From Nocardia sp. CDC159 (GTDB taxonomy: Bacteria; Actinomycetota; Actinomycetes; Mycobacteriales; Mycobacteriaceae), in the NCBI RefSeq assembly GCF_023740735.1, contig NZ_JAMRXH010000010.1, positions 186,001 through 250,000 of the forward strand: DNA of 64,000 nt, in the 5' to 3' direction. Positions within the stretch are counted from its first letter, which is position 1. Every line of letters starts with the position of its first letter. The notes below the pieces were generated by a model. It saw only the letters and a list, made by a program, of their open reading frames with translations, was not told the DNA's origin and did no database searches. Positions 24,638 to 33,625 of this stretch are shown in pieces. The position numbers and the translations under genes were made by a program.

Positions 24638-26235
24638 GCCCGACCTATCCCGGTGTGTACATCGACGAACTGCCCAGCGCGGTCCGCACCATCGTCGGGG
24701 TGCCGACCTCGATCGCGGCCTTCGTGGGCTGGGCGCCGCGCGGTCCCGCCGATCCGGTGCACATCACCAACTTCGACGACTACACCCAGACCTTCGGCGG
24801 TCTGCACGAGCAGAGCCCGATGAGCCACGCGGTGTACCAGTTCTACCTCAACGGCGGCAGCGAGGCCGAGATCGTCCGGCTCGTCGGTGCCAGTGCCGCG
24901 GCCACGATCCAGCTGCTGCCCGCACCCGCTGGCAATCCACCCGCCGGGGGCGGCCCGAAGCTGAAGGCGGCCAGCGGCGGATCCTGGGGCAACAAGCTGC
25001 GGGTCCGGGTCGACTACGACACCAAGGATCCCTCGGACACCAAGCTCTACAACCTCACCATCCGCGACGCGGGCATCGGGGCGCAGGAGACCTATCTCAA
25101 CGTCAGCATCGACCAGTCGAATCCGCGTTACCTCGCCAATGTGCTGAGCGGGTCACGGCTGGTGGTACTCGATGGCGACGCCACCACGCGCCCGAACGCC
25201 CACGCGGCCGTGACCGCGGGCCTCGACCCCTTCGCCGACGGCAAGGTCGGGGATCCGCCCGGCGGCTGGTACTCCGAGCCACCCGCGGGCAGCGGCACCG
25301 ACAGCGCCGCGATGGCTCAGGCCGACTACGTCGGGGACAATTCGACCACCGGGCTGTATCAACTGCGCAAGACCGACATCTTCAACATGCTCTGCCTGCC
25401 GGGGCTGCTCGGCGTCGCCGAGGGCACCGCGGGGGCGAACACCGTCCAGGATGCCGCGCTGCAGCTGTGCGTCGAGCGGCGGGCGATGTTGATCGTCGAC
25501 CCGCCCGACGAGTGGAAGACGGTCAACGATGCGGCCGATCCCAACAGGGCCCATCACCTGAAGGGCGACTCCACCAAGAACGCGGCGATCTATTTCCCGA
25601 ACGTGCGCGTCGGCAACCCGCTGCACGGCGGCGCGGTCGAGAAGTTCCCGCCGTGCGGTGTGGTGGCGGGCATCTGGGCGCGCACCGACGTGCAGCGCGG
25701 GGTGTGGAAGGCGCCCGCGGGCACCGCGGCCTCGCTCAATGGCGTCGCGGCGCTGGGCCACGACGTGCCACTGAAGATCACCGATCTGCAGAACGGCATC
25801 CTGAATCCGTTGGGTATCAACTGTCTTCGTTCCTTTCCGGTGGTCGGCCCGGTGTCCTGGGGCGCGCGCACCATGCGCGGGGCGGACCGGCTGGCCGATC
25901 AGTGGAAGTACCTGCCGGTGCGGCGGCTGGCGCTGTTCATCGAGGAGAGCCTGTACCGCGGCACGCAGTGGGTGGTGTTCGAGCCGAACGACGAGCCGCT
26001 GTGGTCCTCGATCCGGCTCAATGTCGGCGCGTTCATGAACAACCTGTTCCGCCAGGGCGCGTTCCAGGGCCGCACCCCGCAGCAGGCGTATCTGGTCAAG
26101 TGCGACAGCACGAACAATCCACAGAACGACATCGATCGCGGAATCGTCAATATCCTGATCGGTTTCGCGCCGCTGAAGCCCGCGGAATTCGTGATCATCC
26201 ACATTCAGCAGCTGGCCGGTCAGATCCAGGTCTGA
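24628..26235 (+). CDS. eCIS contractile sheath protein
   Basis: A 535-residue phage tail sheath protein, the contractile outer tube of the injection system (Afp2-4/Pvc2-4 counterpart). The N-terminal YPGVYIDELPSAVRTIVGVPTSIAAFVG is the classic sheath start, and the C-terminus holds the conserved core with WGARTM, YLPVRRLALFIEESLYRG, and FRQGAFQG. Only one sheath gene is present, as in many actinobacterial systems. GAGGAGA precedes the ATG, which overlaps the preceding gene. The tube gene follows after 22 bp. Confidence 0.93.
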   Translation: MPVSPTYPGVYIDELPSAVRTIVGVPTSIAAFVGWAPRGPADPVHITNFDDYTQTFGGLHEQSPMSHAVYQFYLNGGSEAEIVRLVGASAAATIQLLPAPAGNPPAGGGPKLKAASGGSWGNKLRVRVDYDTKDPSDTKLYNLTIRDAGIGAQETYLNVSIDQSNPRYLANVLSGSRLVVLDGDATTRPNAHAAVTAGLDPFADGKVGDPPGGWYSEPPAGSGTDSAAMAQADYVGDNSTTGLYQLRKTDIFNMLCLPGLLGVAEGTAGANTVQDAALQLCVERRAMLIVDPPDEWKTVNDAADPNRAHHLKGDSTKNAAIYFPNVRVGNPLHGGAVEKFPPCGVVAGIWARTDVQRGVWKAPAGTAASLNGVAALGHDVPLKITDLQNGILNPLGINCLRSFPVVGPVSWGARTMRGADRLADQWKYLPVRRLALFIEESLYRGTQWVVFEPNDEPLWSSIRLNVGAFMNNLFRQGAFQGRTPQQAYLVKCDSTNNPQNDIDRGIVNILIGFAPLKPAEFVIIHIQQLAGQIQV

Positions 26236-26257
26236 AGGCAGGGAAGGACTTTCAGTC

Positions 26258-26785
26258 ATGGGCGAGGCAAAAACCAAGCGGCGCGACCCGTTCAAGAACT
26301 TCCGGTTCCGGGTCAAGTTCAGCGGCGGTAGCGAGTACATGCTCGGAGTGAGCAAGGTGACCGGATTCAAGCGGACCACCGAGGTGATCAAGCATCGCGC
26401 GGGGGGCGATCCGGCCACCAGCACCAAACTGCCCGGACGCACCGAATTCGACCCGATCGTGCTCGAGCGCGGCGTCACCACCGACAAGGTGTTCGAGCAG
26501 TGGGCCAACCGGGTCTGGAGTTTCACCAATGCGGCGGGCGGGCTGGAGACCTCGCTGAAGGACTTTCGCCAGGACCTGATCGTGGACGTGTTCAACGAGG
26601 GCGGTCAGAAGGTGCTGTCGTATCAGGTCTTCAACTGCTGGGTGTCGGAGTGGCAGCCGGTTTCGGATCTGGATGCCAACGCCAATGCCGTTGCCATCCA
26701 GCACATCCGGCTGGAGAACGAGGGTTGGGTGCGTGAGGATCTGCCCGAGCCCGCCGATGTCTCCTTCACCGATCCGGTGATGTGA
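26258..26785 (+). CDS. eCIS inner tube protein (gp19-like)
   Basis: A 175-residue tail tube protein (Afp1/5, Pvc1/5, T4 gp19-like). It starts KRRDPFKNFRFRVKF and has the typical YMLGVSKVTGFKRTTEVIKHR, a segment NEGGQKVLSYQVFNCW, and ends with the IRLENEGW strand. Hexameric rings of this protein form the inner tube that is driven into the target. A single tube gene is present. The stop codon overlaps the next start (TGATG). Confidence 0.93.
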   Translation: MGEAKTKRRDPFKNFRFRVKFSGGSEYMLGVSKVTGFKRTTEVIKHRAGGDPATSTKLPGRTEFDPIVLERGVTTDKVFEQWANRVWSFTNAAGGLETSLKDFRQDLIVDVFNEGGQKVLSYQVFNCWVSEWQPVSDLDANANAVAIQHIRLENEGWVREDLPEPADVSFTDPVM

Positions 26786-27429
26786 TGTCCGGGGTCAGCG
26801 AGGTCGAGCTGCTGTCGATCTGGGAATCGGCGGCCGGGCAGGGCCCGATCGGGCGGGCGCTGGTGCTGGCGGTCGCCGGTGGGGCCGATGCGCGGACCGT
26901 CGCTCGGCTGAGCGTGGGCCGGCGCGACGAGTTCACGCATGTGCTGCGCGAGCGGTGGCTGGGTGACGAATTCGACTGTGTGGTGAGCTGTCCCGGTTGT
27001 GCGGTGGAGCTGGAATTGACGTTGTCCGCCGCGCAGCTGCGGCGCGCACCGGCCGAATCGGAAGGCGCGCTCTGCCGGGCGATCACCTCCGCCGATCTGC
27101 TGGCGGTGGCCGGAGCCGCCGATCCGCGCCGAGAGCTGTTGTCGCGGTGTGTTTTCGGGCGAGCCGATGAGGCGGTAGTCGTCGCCGAGCTGGCGGCGCT
27201 GGATCCGCAGGCCGATGTGATGGTCGAACTCGATTGCGCGGTCTGCGAATACAAGTGGTCGGCTCCCTTCGAGATCAGCGCATATCTGTGGGCGGAGCTG
27301 GACGCGCATGCGCGGCGGCTGCTGTACGAGGTGCACGCGCTGGCGAGCTGCTACGGCTGGTCGGAGGCCGAGGTGTTGGCGGTGGGTCCGGCGCGGCGGC
27401 GGCGCTATCTGGAAATGGCGGCGTCATGA
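26785..27429 (+). CDS. zinc-finger protein of the eCIS operon, probable baseplate or connector component
   Basis: A 214-residue protein with two CxxC pairs, Cys69/Cys72 (CPGC) and Cys151/Cys154 (CAVC), in a layout that could bind one zinc ion. Between them lie strand-rich segments; the C-terminal third is helical (LLYEVHALASCYGWSEAEVLAV). Proteins of this form, some annotated as T4-like baseplate proteins, follow the tube gene in actinobacterial eCIS loci; the exact structural role is not established to my knowledge. The ATG at 26785 shares its A with the previous TGA; GTG 26782 is an alternative. Confidence 0.65.
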   Translation: MSGVSEVELLSIWESAAGQGPIGRALVLAVAGGADARTVARLSVGRRDEFTHVLRERWLGDEFDCVVSCPGCAVELELTLSAAQLRRAPAESEGALCRAITSADLLAVAGAADPRRELLSRCVFGRADEAVVVAELAALDPQADVMVELDCAVCEYKWSAPFEISAYLWAELDAHARRLLYEVHALASCYGWSEAEVLAVGPARRRRYLEMAAS

Positions 27430-28085
27430 CCGATTTCGTCGATCGACTGCTGGGCCGCGCGACCGGTGCGGCCATTCGGCCGATGATTCCCACATTGTTC
27501 GAGCCGTTGGCGAGGCGGCGCGCCGGGGAGCCGTTGGTGTTGGGCACGGTCACCGATACCGCGCACGGCGAAAACAGCGGCGGCGCGGCGGAACCCATCT
27601 GCCCACCAGCGGCACAGTCGCATCCGATCCGGATCCTCCAGGCGCGCGAGCCTCGGCCGACGGTGGGTGCGTTGCCTCCGGAGCGGCAGCCGAGCTCCGC
27701 TGTGCCGGTCGCCGCGCCCGAACCCGTGACGCAGTCGCGGTCGGGCGAGCCGCCGGTGACGGTACCGGTCGTCGAGCCACCGATGCCGTCGGAGCCGGCG
27801 CACAGGTCCGCGACGAGCGTGGTAGCGCACACCAAACTCGTTCACAGGCAATCGGTTCCGGTGTACGAGCCCGCCGCGGTCCCGCCCGCGTCCCCGTCCC
27901 GCCGAGCCACCGCGTCCCGTGCCGGACGCCCACCCGAACCCGAAGTGCGGATAAGCATAGGCCGGGTCGAGATCCGAGCTGCCGCCCCGGCCGCCGAGCC
28001 GACCCGCCGGACCGACCCGCCGAAACGGCCCCGCCTGAGCCTGGACGACTATCTGCGCGGGCGGGACGGAGGTGTCCGCTCATGA
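27426..28085 (+). CDS. proline/arginine-rich protein of the eCIS operon
   Basis: A 219-residue protein of low complexity, rich in Pro, Ala, Arg and Glu. The first 40 residues (TDFVDRLLGRATGAAI, then MIPTLFEPLARRR) and the last 45 (EVRISIGRVEIRAA, then RLSLDDYLRG) look conserved and foldable, while the middle is probably disordered. The VRISIGRVEIRA block is typical of small proteins in eCIS and phage-tail operons. Function is unknown. It is joined to both neighbours by ATGA overlaps. Confidence 0.6.
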   Translation: MTDFVDRLLGRATGAAIRPMIPTLFEPLARRRAGEPLVLGTVTDTAHGENSGGAAEPICPPAAQSHPIRILQAREPRPTVGALPPERQPSSAVPVAAPEPVTQSRSGEPPVTVPVVEPPMPSEPAHRSATSVVAHTKLVHRQSVPVYEPAAVPPASPSRRATASRAGRPPEPEVRISIGRVEIRAAAPAAEPTRRTDPPKRPRLSLDDYLRGRDGGVRS

Positions 28086-29320
28086 GCGACGCGCGCGCCA
28101 TCGAGGCGGTCACCAGGACGCTGCTGCAGCTCATCGACGATGCCGTCAACGACACCGGGCTGGGCTTCGGCGGCGGGGTGAAGGTGATCGCCCAGCCGCC
28201 GCACGAGGTGCGCACCGATATCGAACCGCTGCAATGCAATCTGTTCCTCTACCGCACCGAGGTGGACGCCGCGCTGCGCAACGAGGAGCCGCTCGAGCTG
28301 CGGCCGGGCGAGTCCGGGGATCCGCCGCTGCCGCTGGTGCTGCACTATCTGATCACGCCATATATCCAGGGCGGTAAGGATCCCGATGCGCATCGTCTGC
28401 TCGGCTTGGCCGTGCGCGCGGTGCACGAGCAGAGCCTGCTCAGTCGCCGAAGCCTCACCGATTCCGGCCCGTTCAGCAATGTCGCGGCGCAGCTGGACCG
28501 GATCCGGATCACCTGGCAGCCGCTGGCCGCGGGCGATATCTACTCGCTGTGGTCGGCGTTCCAGACGCCGTATCGGTTGTCGGCGGCCTTCGAGGTGCGC
28601 GTGGTGCTCATCGACAGCAGGCGTGCGCCGCGCGCCCCGGTGCCGGTGATCAAGCGTGGACTCGCCGACGAGGGACCGATTGCGCGCGGCGAGGTGAGCT
28701 CGCCCTTCCCGCAGTTGGAGCTCGCGTCGCCGCCGAACGGCCAGAGTGCGGCGCGTCTCGGTGACATCGTCGTGCTGCGGGGCGCCAATCTCGCGGCCGC
28801 GAGCGTGGCGGTGCACTTGGTGCATCCGCTGCTGGCCGATCCCGTACCGGTCCCGGTGTCGAAGATCGCGGCCACCGCGGTCGAATTCGTCCTGCCCGCC
28901 GCGGGCATCCCCGCCGGACTGTGGTCGGTGGCGCTGGAGCTCACCGATACCGTTGCCGGACAACAGGTCTCGACCACGACCAATGCGGTACCGCTGGGCG
29001 TCGCGCCGCGGATCACCAGCGCCCTGCCGATCAGCGTGGCGCGTGATCCGGCAGGGGTGGCGACGGTCGGCCTCACCTGCGACCCGCCCGTGCGGTCGGG
29101 TCAGCCGGCATCGCTCATCGTCGGCGGCCGGGCGGTGGCCGAAAAGCGCTCCGGCACCGGCATCCCGATCACCGGGACCGCCCTGACGTTCGTCATCGAC
29201 CGCGCCGAGCCGGGCGATCACCCGCTGCGGCTGCGGATCGCGGGCGTGGACAGTCTGCTGATCGATCGCTCGCAGCCCAAGCCGCGCTTCGACCCGGCCC
29301 AGACCCTGACGGTGACGTGA
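28082..29320 (+). CDS. Pvc16/DUF4255-like tail cap protein with IPT-like C-terminal domain
   Basis: A 412-residue protein. Residues 1-190 match the DUF4255/Pvc16 type: AIEAVTRTLLQLIDDAV, NLFLYRTEVDAALRN, LVLHYLITPY and WSAFQTPYRLSAAFEVRVVLID. In related systems this protein caps the sheath and tube and ends assembly. Residues about 215-410 are strand-rich with an RLGDIVVLRGANL repeat like the IPT/TIG fold, an extension not found in the short Afp16 proteins. It overlaps the ATPase gene by 4 bp. Confidence 0.85.
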   Translation: MSDARAIEAVTRTLLQLIDDAVNDTGLGFGGGVKVIAQPPHEVRTDIEPLQCNLFLYRTEVDAALRNEEPLELRPGESGDPPLPLVLHYLITPYIQGGKDPDAHRLLGLAVRAVHEQSLLSRRSLTDSGPFSNVAAQLDRIRITWQPLAAGDIYSLWSAFQTPYRLSAAFEVRVVLIDSRRAPRAPVPVIKRGLADEGPIARGEVSSPFPQLELASPPNGQSAARLGDIVVLRGANLAAASVAVHLVHPLLADPVPVPVSKIAATAVEFVLPAAGIPAGLWSVALELTDTVAGQQVSTTTNAVPLGVAPRITSALPISVARDPAGVATVGLTCDPPVRSGQPASLIVGGRAVAEKRSGTGIPITGTALTFVIDRAEPGDHPLRLRIAGVDSLLIDRSQPKPRFDPAQTLTVT

Positions 29321-31509
29321 TGAGCCCGATCCTCGACCACGACGACTGGGAAACGGCCAACGGCCGCTTCCTGGCGGCCTCGCTGGCCTGGATCCGGCTG
29401 CTGCTGCGCCGCCGCATCGATGAACGCGCCGGTATCGCGGTCGCACCTCGGCGGGGCTGGCCGGGCGGCCGCCGGGAGGAGGAGTTCTCCGCCCGGGTGA
29501 CCGAGTCCCAGATCGCCACGGCCGCCGCCGATGTGACCGCCGCGGCGGATATTTCGCCGCCCCCGGCCCTGGTCCGGCTGGCCGGTCGCCTCGGCCTGTC
29601 GCGATTCGAGCGGGACACGCTGCTGCTCTGCGCGGCCGTCGAACTGGATCCGGCGGCGGGCCCGCTGTGCGCCCGCGCCCACGGCGACGAGCAGCTGCGC
29701 TGCCCGACCTTCGGCCTGGCCCTGGCGATCCTGCCGAATCCGGCGTGGGAGGCGGTCGCACCGTGCTCCGGTCTGCGCCGGTGGCGACTCATCGATATCA
29801 CCCAACGCCCCGGCGAGGGCATCCTCACCGCGGGCCTACGCGTCGACGAGCGAATCCTCAACTACCTCAAGGGGCTCGACCATCTGGACATTCGCCTCAC
29901 CCCCTTGGTCACCCAGCTGGAACCGGCCGCGCGTCCGCTACCGCCCTCGCAGCAACGAGTCGCCGAGGAGCTCGCTCGGGAATGGCGTGGGGACACCCCG
30001 GGCGGGCCGAGCGTCCAGTCTGCGGGGGCAAACGCCCGCGAATCGCGTGGGGACACGCTCAGCGGTCAGCAGGTCGAGGTGGAATCGACCGATGATTCGC
30101 TGTCGTCCTCGCAGCGCGGGGTGGCCGACGACCGCGCTCGCGAGTGGCGCGGGTTCGTCCCGAGCGCGCCGATCATCCAGTTGGCCGGGGCGGAACCGGC
30201 TGCCAAGCAACTGGTTACCGCGCAGGCCGCCGCCCATTCGGGCCTCGTCGTCTATCGGCTGCCCGCCGCGCTGTTGCCTGCCGCACCGGTGGAGCTCGAT
30301 GAGTTGGCGCGGCTGTGGGAGCGGGAGGCGGTGCTTGCGCCGCTGGTGCTGTATCTGGACGCGCAGGAGGTCGATGAGGGTGGGGCGGATCGGCCGCCGG
30401 TGGAGCGATTTCTGACGCGGGTGCGGGGGCGATGTGTGCTGGCCAGTCGGGAGAGCTGGTCGGAGGCGGGGCGTCGGGCGCTGGTGCTGGATGTGGCCGC
30501 GCCGACGGCCGATGAGCGGGCGGTGGCCTGGCGCGAAGCTCTGTCGCCGGGCGCCGACGCGGGTGTGATCGATGCGCTGTCGGCGCAGTTCGCGCTGGAG
30601 GACAGCGATATTCGCGAGGTGGCGCGGACGGCGGGGGGTAGCGCGGAGCAGGCGTGGCGGGCCTGCCGGGCGCGGACCCGGCCGCGGATGGACGCGCTGG
30701 CGCAGCGGCTGGAACCGCGGGTGGGGTGGGACGATATCGTGCTGCCCGATGCGGTGCTGGCGGTGCTGCACCGGATCACCGATCAGGTATCGCATCGGAC
30801 CACCGTCTACCAGCAGTGGGGATTCGGGGCCCGGATCAGCCGTGGGCTCGGGGTGAGCGTGCTGTTCGCCGGGCCGAGCGGCACCGGTAAGACGATGGCG
30901 GCCGAAGTGCTTGCGGCGCAACTGAAACTGGATCTGTACCGGATCGATCCCTCCGAGGTCGTCGACAAGTACATCGGCGAGACCGAGAAGAAGCTGCGCC
31001 GCGTCTTCGACGCCGCCGAACGCGGCGGGGCGATGCTGTTCTTCGACGAGGCCGATTCCTACTACGGCCGCCGCAGCGAGGTGAAGGATTCGCACGATCG
31101 CTACGCCAATATCCAGATCAACTATCTGCTGCAGCGCATGGAGACCTATCGCGGCCTGGCCATCCTGGCCACCAATCTGCGCAGTGCGCTCGATCCGGCC
31201 TTCCTGCGGCGGCTGCGATTCATCGTGGACTTCCCGTTCCCCGGCATCGCGGAGCGAAAGGGCATCTGGGAGCGCTCCTTTCCCACCGACGCACCCGTGG
31301 CCGGACTGGACTTCGATCGGCTCGCGCGGCTGCCCGTCAGCGGCGGCATGGCCCGCAATATCGCGGTCAACGCCGCCTTCCTGGCCGCGGCCCGCGGCGG
31401 CGACATCACCATGCGCGAGGCGCTCGCGGCGGCACGCACCGAATTCGAGAAGCTGGAGCTGCCGATCCGGGACCGCGACTTCGTCATCGACGAGGTGAGC
31501 GAGTCATGA
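29317..31509 (+). CDS. eCIS AAA+ ATPase (Afp15/Pvc15-like)
   Basis: A 730-residue AAA+ ATPase of the eCIS type. The C-terminal ATPase domain has Walker A GPSGTGKT (residues 519-526), Walker B MLFFDEAD (Asp577, Glu578) and the sensor region ILATNLRSALDPAFLRR. Pvc15-like ATPases help load cargo or assemble the particle; the N-terminal half is a helical adaptor-like region. Residues about 205-295 contain an imperfect internal duplication: two segments with SQQRVAEELAREWRG and SQRGVADDRAREWRG are separated by a Gly/Ser-rich link. It is coupled on both sides by ATGA overlaps. Confidence 0.92.
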   Translation: MMSPILDHDDWETANGRFLAASLAWIRLLLRRRIDERAGIAVAPRRGWPGGRREEEFSARVTESQIATAAADVTAAADISPPPALVRLAGRLGLSRFERDTLLLCAAVELDPAAGPLCARAHGDEQLRCPTFGLALAILPNPAWEAVAPCSGLRRWRLIDITQRPGEGILTAGLRVDERILNYLKGLDHLDIRLTPLVTQLEPAARPLPPSQQRVAEELAREWRGDTPGGPSVQSAGANARESRGDTLSGQQVEVESTDDSLSSSQRGVADDRAREWRGFVPSAPIIQLAGAEPAAKQLVTAQAAAHSGLVVYRLPAALLPAAPVELDELARLWEREAVLAPLVLYLDAQEVDEGGADRPPVERFLTRVRGRCVLASRESWSEAGRRALVLDVAAPTADERAVAWREALSPGADAGVIDALSAQFALEDSDIREVARTAGGSAEQAWRACRARTRPRMDALAQRLEPRVGWDDIVLPDAVLAVLHRITDQVSHRTTVYQQWGFGARISRGLGVSVLFAGPSGTGKTMAAEVLAAQLKLDLYRIDPSEVVDKYIGETEKKLRRVFDAAERGGAMLFFDEADSYYGRRSEVKDSHDRYANIQINYLLQRMETYRGLAILATNLRSALDPAFLRRLRFIVDFPFPGIAERKGIWERSFPTDAPVAGLDFDRLARLPVSGGMARNIAVNAAFLAAARGGDITMREALAAARTEFEKLELPIRDRDFVIDEVSES

Positions 31510-31778
31510 CCATCGAGGTGCGGATCGATCGGATCGTGGTGGATACCGCGGTGCGGCACGGGTGTTCGAGGACGGATGCCGTCGCCGTGCGAGAGGCCGT
31601 GTGCGCCGAACTGACCCGGCTGCTGGCCACGACCTCGGCCGCGTCGTGGCGGGCGGGTGAGCGACGCCGAATCACCGTGCACGCGAACGAAATCGCGGCC
31701 GATCCGGCCGCATGGGGTGGGATCATCGCGCGCTCGCTGTGCGCCGGACTGTTCGACGGCGAACGGGGCGCACGATGA
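31506..31778 (+). CDS. small conserved eCIS operon protein
   Basis: A 90-residue protein, probably a single alpha/beta domain (IEVRIDRIVVDTAV, a helix, then RITVHANEIAAD). It has no membrane segment or recognisable motif. Overlaps of 4 bp with the ATPase gene before and the DUF4157 gene after show that it is a real translated gene. A chaperone or adaptor for the adjacent DUF4157 cargo is possible from position only. Confidence 0.6.
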   Translation: MTIEVRIDRIVVDTAVRHGCSRTDAVAVREAVCAELTRLLATTSAASWRAGERRRITVHANEIAADPAAWGGIIARSLCAGLFDGERGAR

Positions 31779-33625
31779 CGGCCCAGCATATGGAACCCCA
31801 GCCCGAACCGACGGTTCGCCCGCCCGTCGCGCGCGACGCGGCACCGGATGCCGTCGGCGAGGCGCTGGCCGGGCCGGGACGCCCGCTCGAGCCCGACGAG
31901 CGGGCACGGATGCAAGGCCGATTCGGTAGCGACTTCAGCGCGATTCGCGTACATACCGATGCCCGCGCGGGCGATTCCGCACGTGCGATCGATGCCCGCG
32001 CCTACACCGCGGGCAAGGACATCGTCTTCGCCCCCGGCGAATACCACAGCGGCGCATCCGATTCCGAGCGCCTGTTGGAACACGAGCTGATGCACACCAC
32101 GCAGCAGCGTCCGCTCTCCGGCGCGGATCTCGGCGACCTGCGCGTCGGCGATCGCGACGACCCCGCCGAGCACGGCGAGACGCTCACCACCGCGCCGATC
32201 GTGCGGCGGCAACCGACCGGATCGAATATCCCGCCCGCGCACGCCCGCGGGCACGCCGGGGAACAGGGCATGGGATTTCTTGGCTACCGCGCCGAGGACG
32301 GCTGGTTCTTCCTCGAGGGTCCCAGCGGTGCGAAGGGCCACGGCATCACCGCCACCGGGTTCGACGGCGTGGCCGTGCGGACCAAGGGCGCGATCGAGAT
32401 CCACATCCTGGACAACAAGTCCCTCGCCCGCGAGGGCAATGTGTCCAGCGCGTCGGCGCTGACCAAGAACCTCGGCAAGAATCTCGACAAGCTGATCAGC
32501 CGGATCGGCTCCAAGGATTTCGACGATGTTCCGCGTATCGGCGAGATTCGCGCGGAACTGGCCGCGGCGCGCAAGGCCCTGGCCGCCGGGCAGAAGCTTT
32601 CGACGACGGTCCGGCTCATCGTCACCGGTGTCGGCGGCCGTTCGACCGGGGTCACCGCCCGGCTCGCCGGGCAGGGGGTCGAATTCAGGGACCTCGACGC
32701 ACCGCCGCCGAAGGCGGGCACAAAGGTGGGCGAAGCGCCGAAACCGGGCACGAAGGTCGAGGTAGCGCCCAAGGCGCCGGAGGCGAAACCGGCGGCCCCG
32801 AAAGTTGTTGTCCCGCCCAAGGAACCGGAGGTGAAACCGGCCGCGCCCAAGGTGGCCCCGAAAGGAACCCCGCGCACCGGCGGCCGGTCCGGGGGCGGCG
32901 GCGCGGGAGTCGGCATCGCGGTCGGCGGGGCGATCGTCGACGTGATCGCGCAACTGGTCGTGCAGCATTACGTGCAGGACATTCTCGACGAGAAGAACGC
33001 CGAGGCGTTTTCCCGCGATCTGGACAAGTATCAGGACCGCATCGACAAGCTGATCACCGCCCAGCAGGCGACCATCGACCGCCTCGCGGCGGCGGGCACC
33101 CCCACCTTCGTCAACATCACCCTGCTGGTGCGCTATCAAACCGATGTCTCGGGCCAGCTGGGCGGCGGCACCGCCTATATGGGCATGGATCTGAAGAGCC
33201 TGGTGATCAGCGGTAACCGCATCGAGACGGTGTCGGTGACCGAGGCCTCCCGGGGTTGGGGCGCGGCGGCGCGCGAGGCGTATCTCGGCAGCTCCGAGCG
33301 GCTGATCTCGTTCTCGCTCGGCTATCCGGATCTGCGGATGGCGAGCAAGGAGGATCCGCGCGCCTCCGGCGGCGGGTGTTTCATCGCGACGGCCTGCTAC
33401 GGCTCACCATCGGCCCGGGAGGTGCTGGTACTGCGCACGTTCCGGGACCGTGTCCTGCGAACCCACGCCACGGGACGCGCTTTCGTCCGGGCGTACTACC
33501 GGCTGTCGCCGCCGCTGGCGAATTCCCTGCGGCGGCACGAGTGGCCGCGTGTCCTCGTCCGGACCGCCGCGATCGCCCCGCTCGCGCGGGCCGCGGCGGC
33601 ATATCTGGAACGGAGAGACCGATGA
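31775..33625 (+). CDS. DUF4157 eCIS cargo-like protein with nuclease-like segment and CFIATACYG tail
   Basis: A 616-residue multidomain protein. The N-terminal DUF4157 domain has LEPDERARMQGRFG, then FSAIRVHTDARA, and the zinc-metalloprotease motif HELMH (103-107), a signature of eCIS-associated cargo. Next comes a segment with Asp197 (GFDGVAV) and IHILDNKS (Asp213, Lys215), laid out like a PD-(D/E)xK nuclease core; this is an inference. Residues about 300-375 are a Pro/Lys/Ala linker, followed by a GGG segment and a possible membrane-active helix (VGIAVGGAIVDVIAQLVV). The C-terminus carries CFIATACYGS, a conserved block seen at the ends of many unrelated proteins. Coupled by ATGA overlaps on both sides, it is made with the particle. 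Confidence 0.8.
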   Translation: MTAQHMEPQPEPTVRPPVARDAAPDAVGEALAGPGRPLEPDERARMQGRFGSDFSAIRVHTDARAGDSARAIDARAYTAGKDIVFAPGEYHSGASDSERLLEHELMHTTQQRPLSGADLGDLRVGDRDDPAEHGETLTTAPIVRRQPTGSNIPPAHARGHAGEQGMGFLGYRAEDGWFFLEGPSGAKGHGITATGFDGVAVRTKGAIEIHILDNKSLAREGNVSSASALTKNLGKNLDKLISRIGSKDFDDVPRIGEIRAELAAARKALAAGQKLSTTVRLIVTGVGGRSTGVTARLAGQGVEFRDLDAPPPKAGTKVGEAPKPGTKVEVAPKAPEAKPAAPKVVVPPKEPEVKPAAPKVAPKGTPRTGGRSGGGGAGVGIAVGGAIVDVIAQLVVQHYVQDILDEKNAEAFSRDLDKYQDRIDKLITAQQATIDRLAAAGTPTFVNITLLVRYQTDVSGQLGGGTAYMGMDLKSLVISGNRIETVSVTEASRGWGAAAREAYLGSSERLISFSLGYPDLRMASKEDPRASGGGCFIATACYGSPSAREVLVLRTFRDRVLRTHATGRAFVRAYYRLSPPLANSLRRHEWPRVLVRTAAIAPLARAAAAYLERRDR

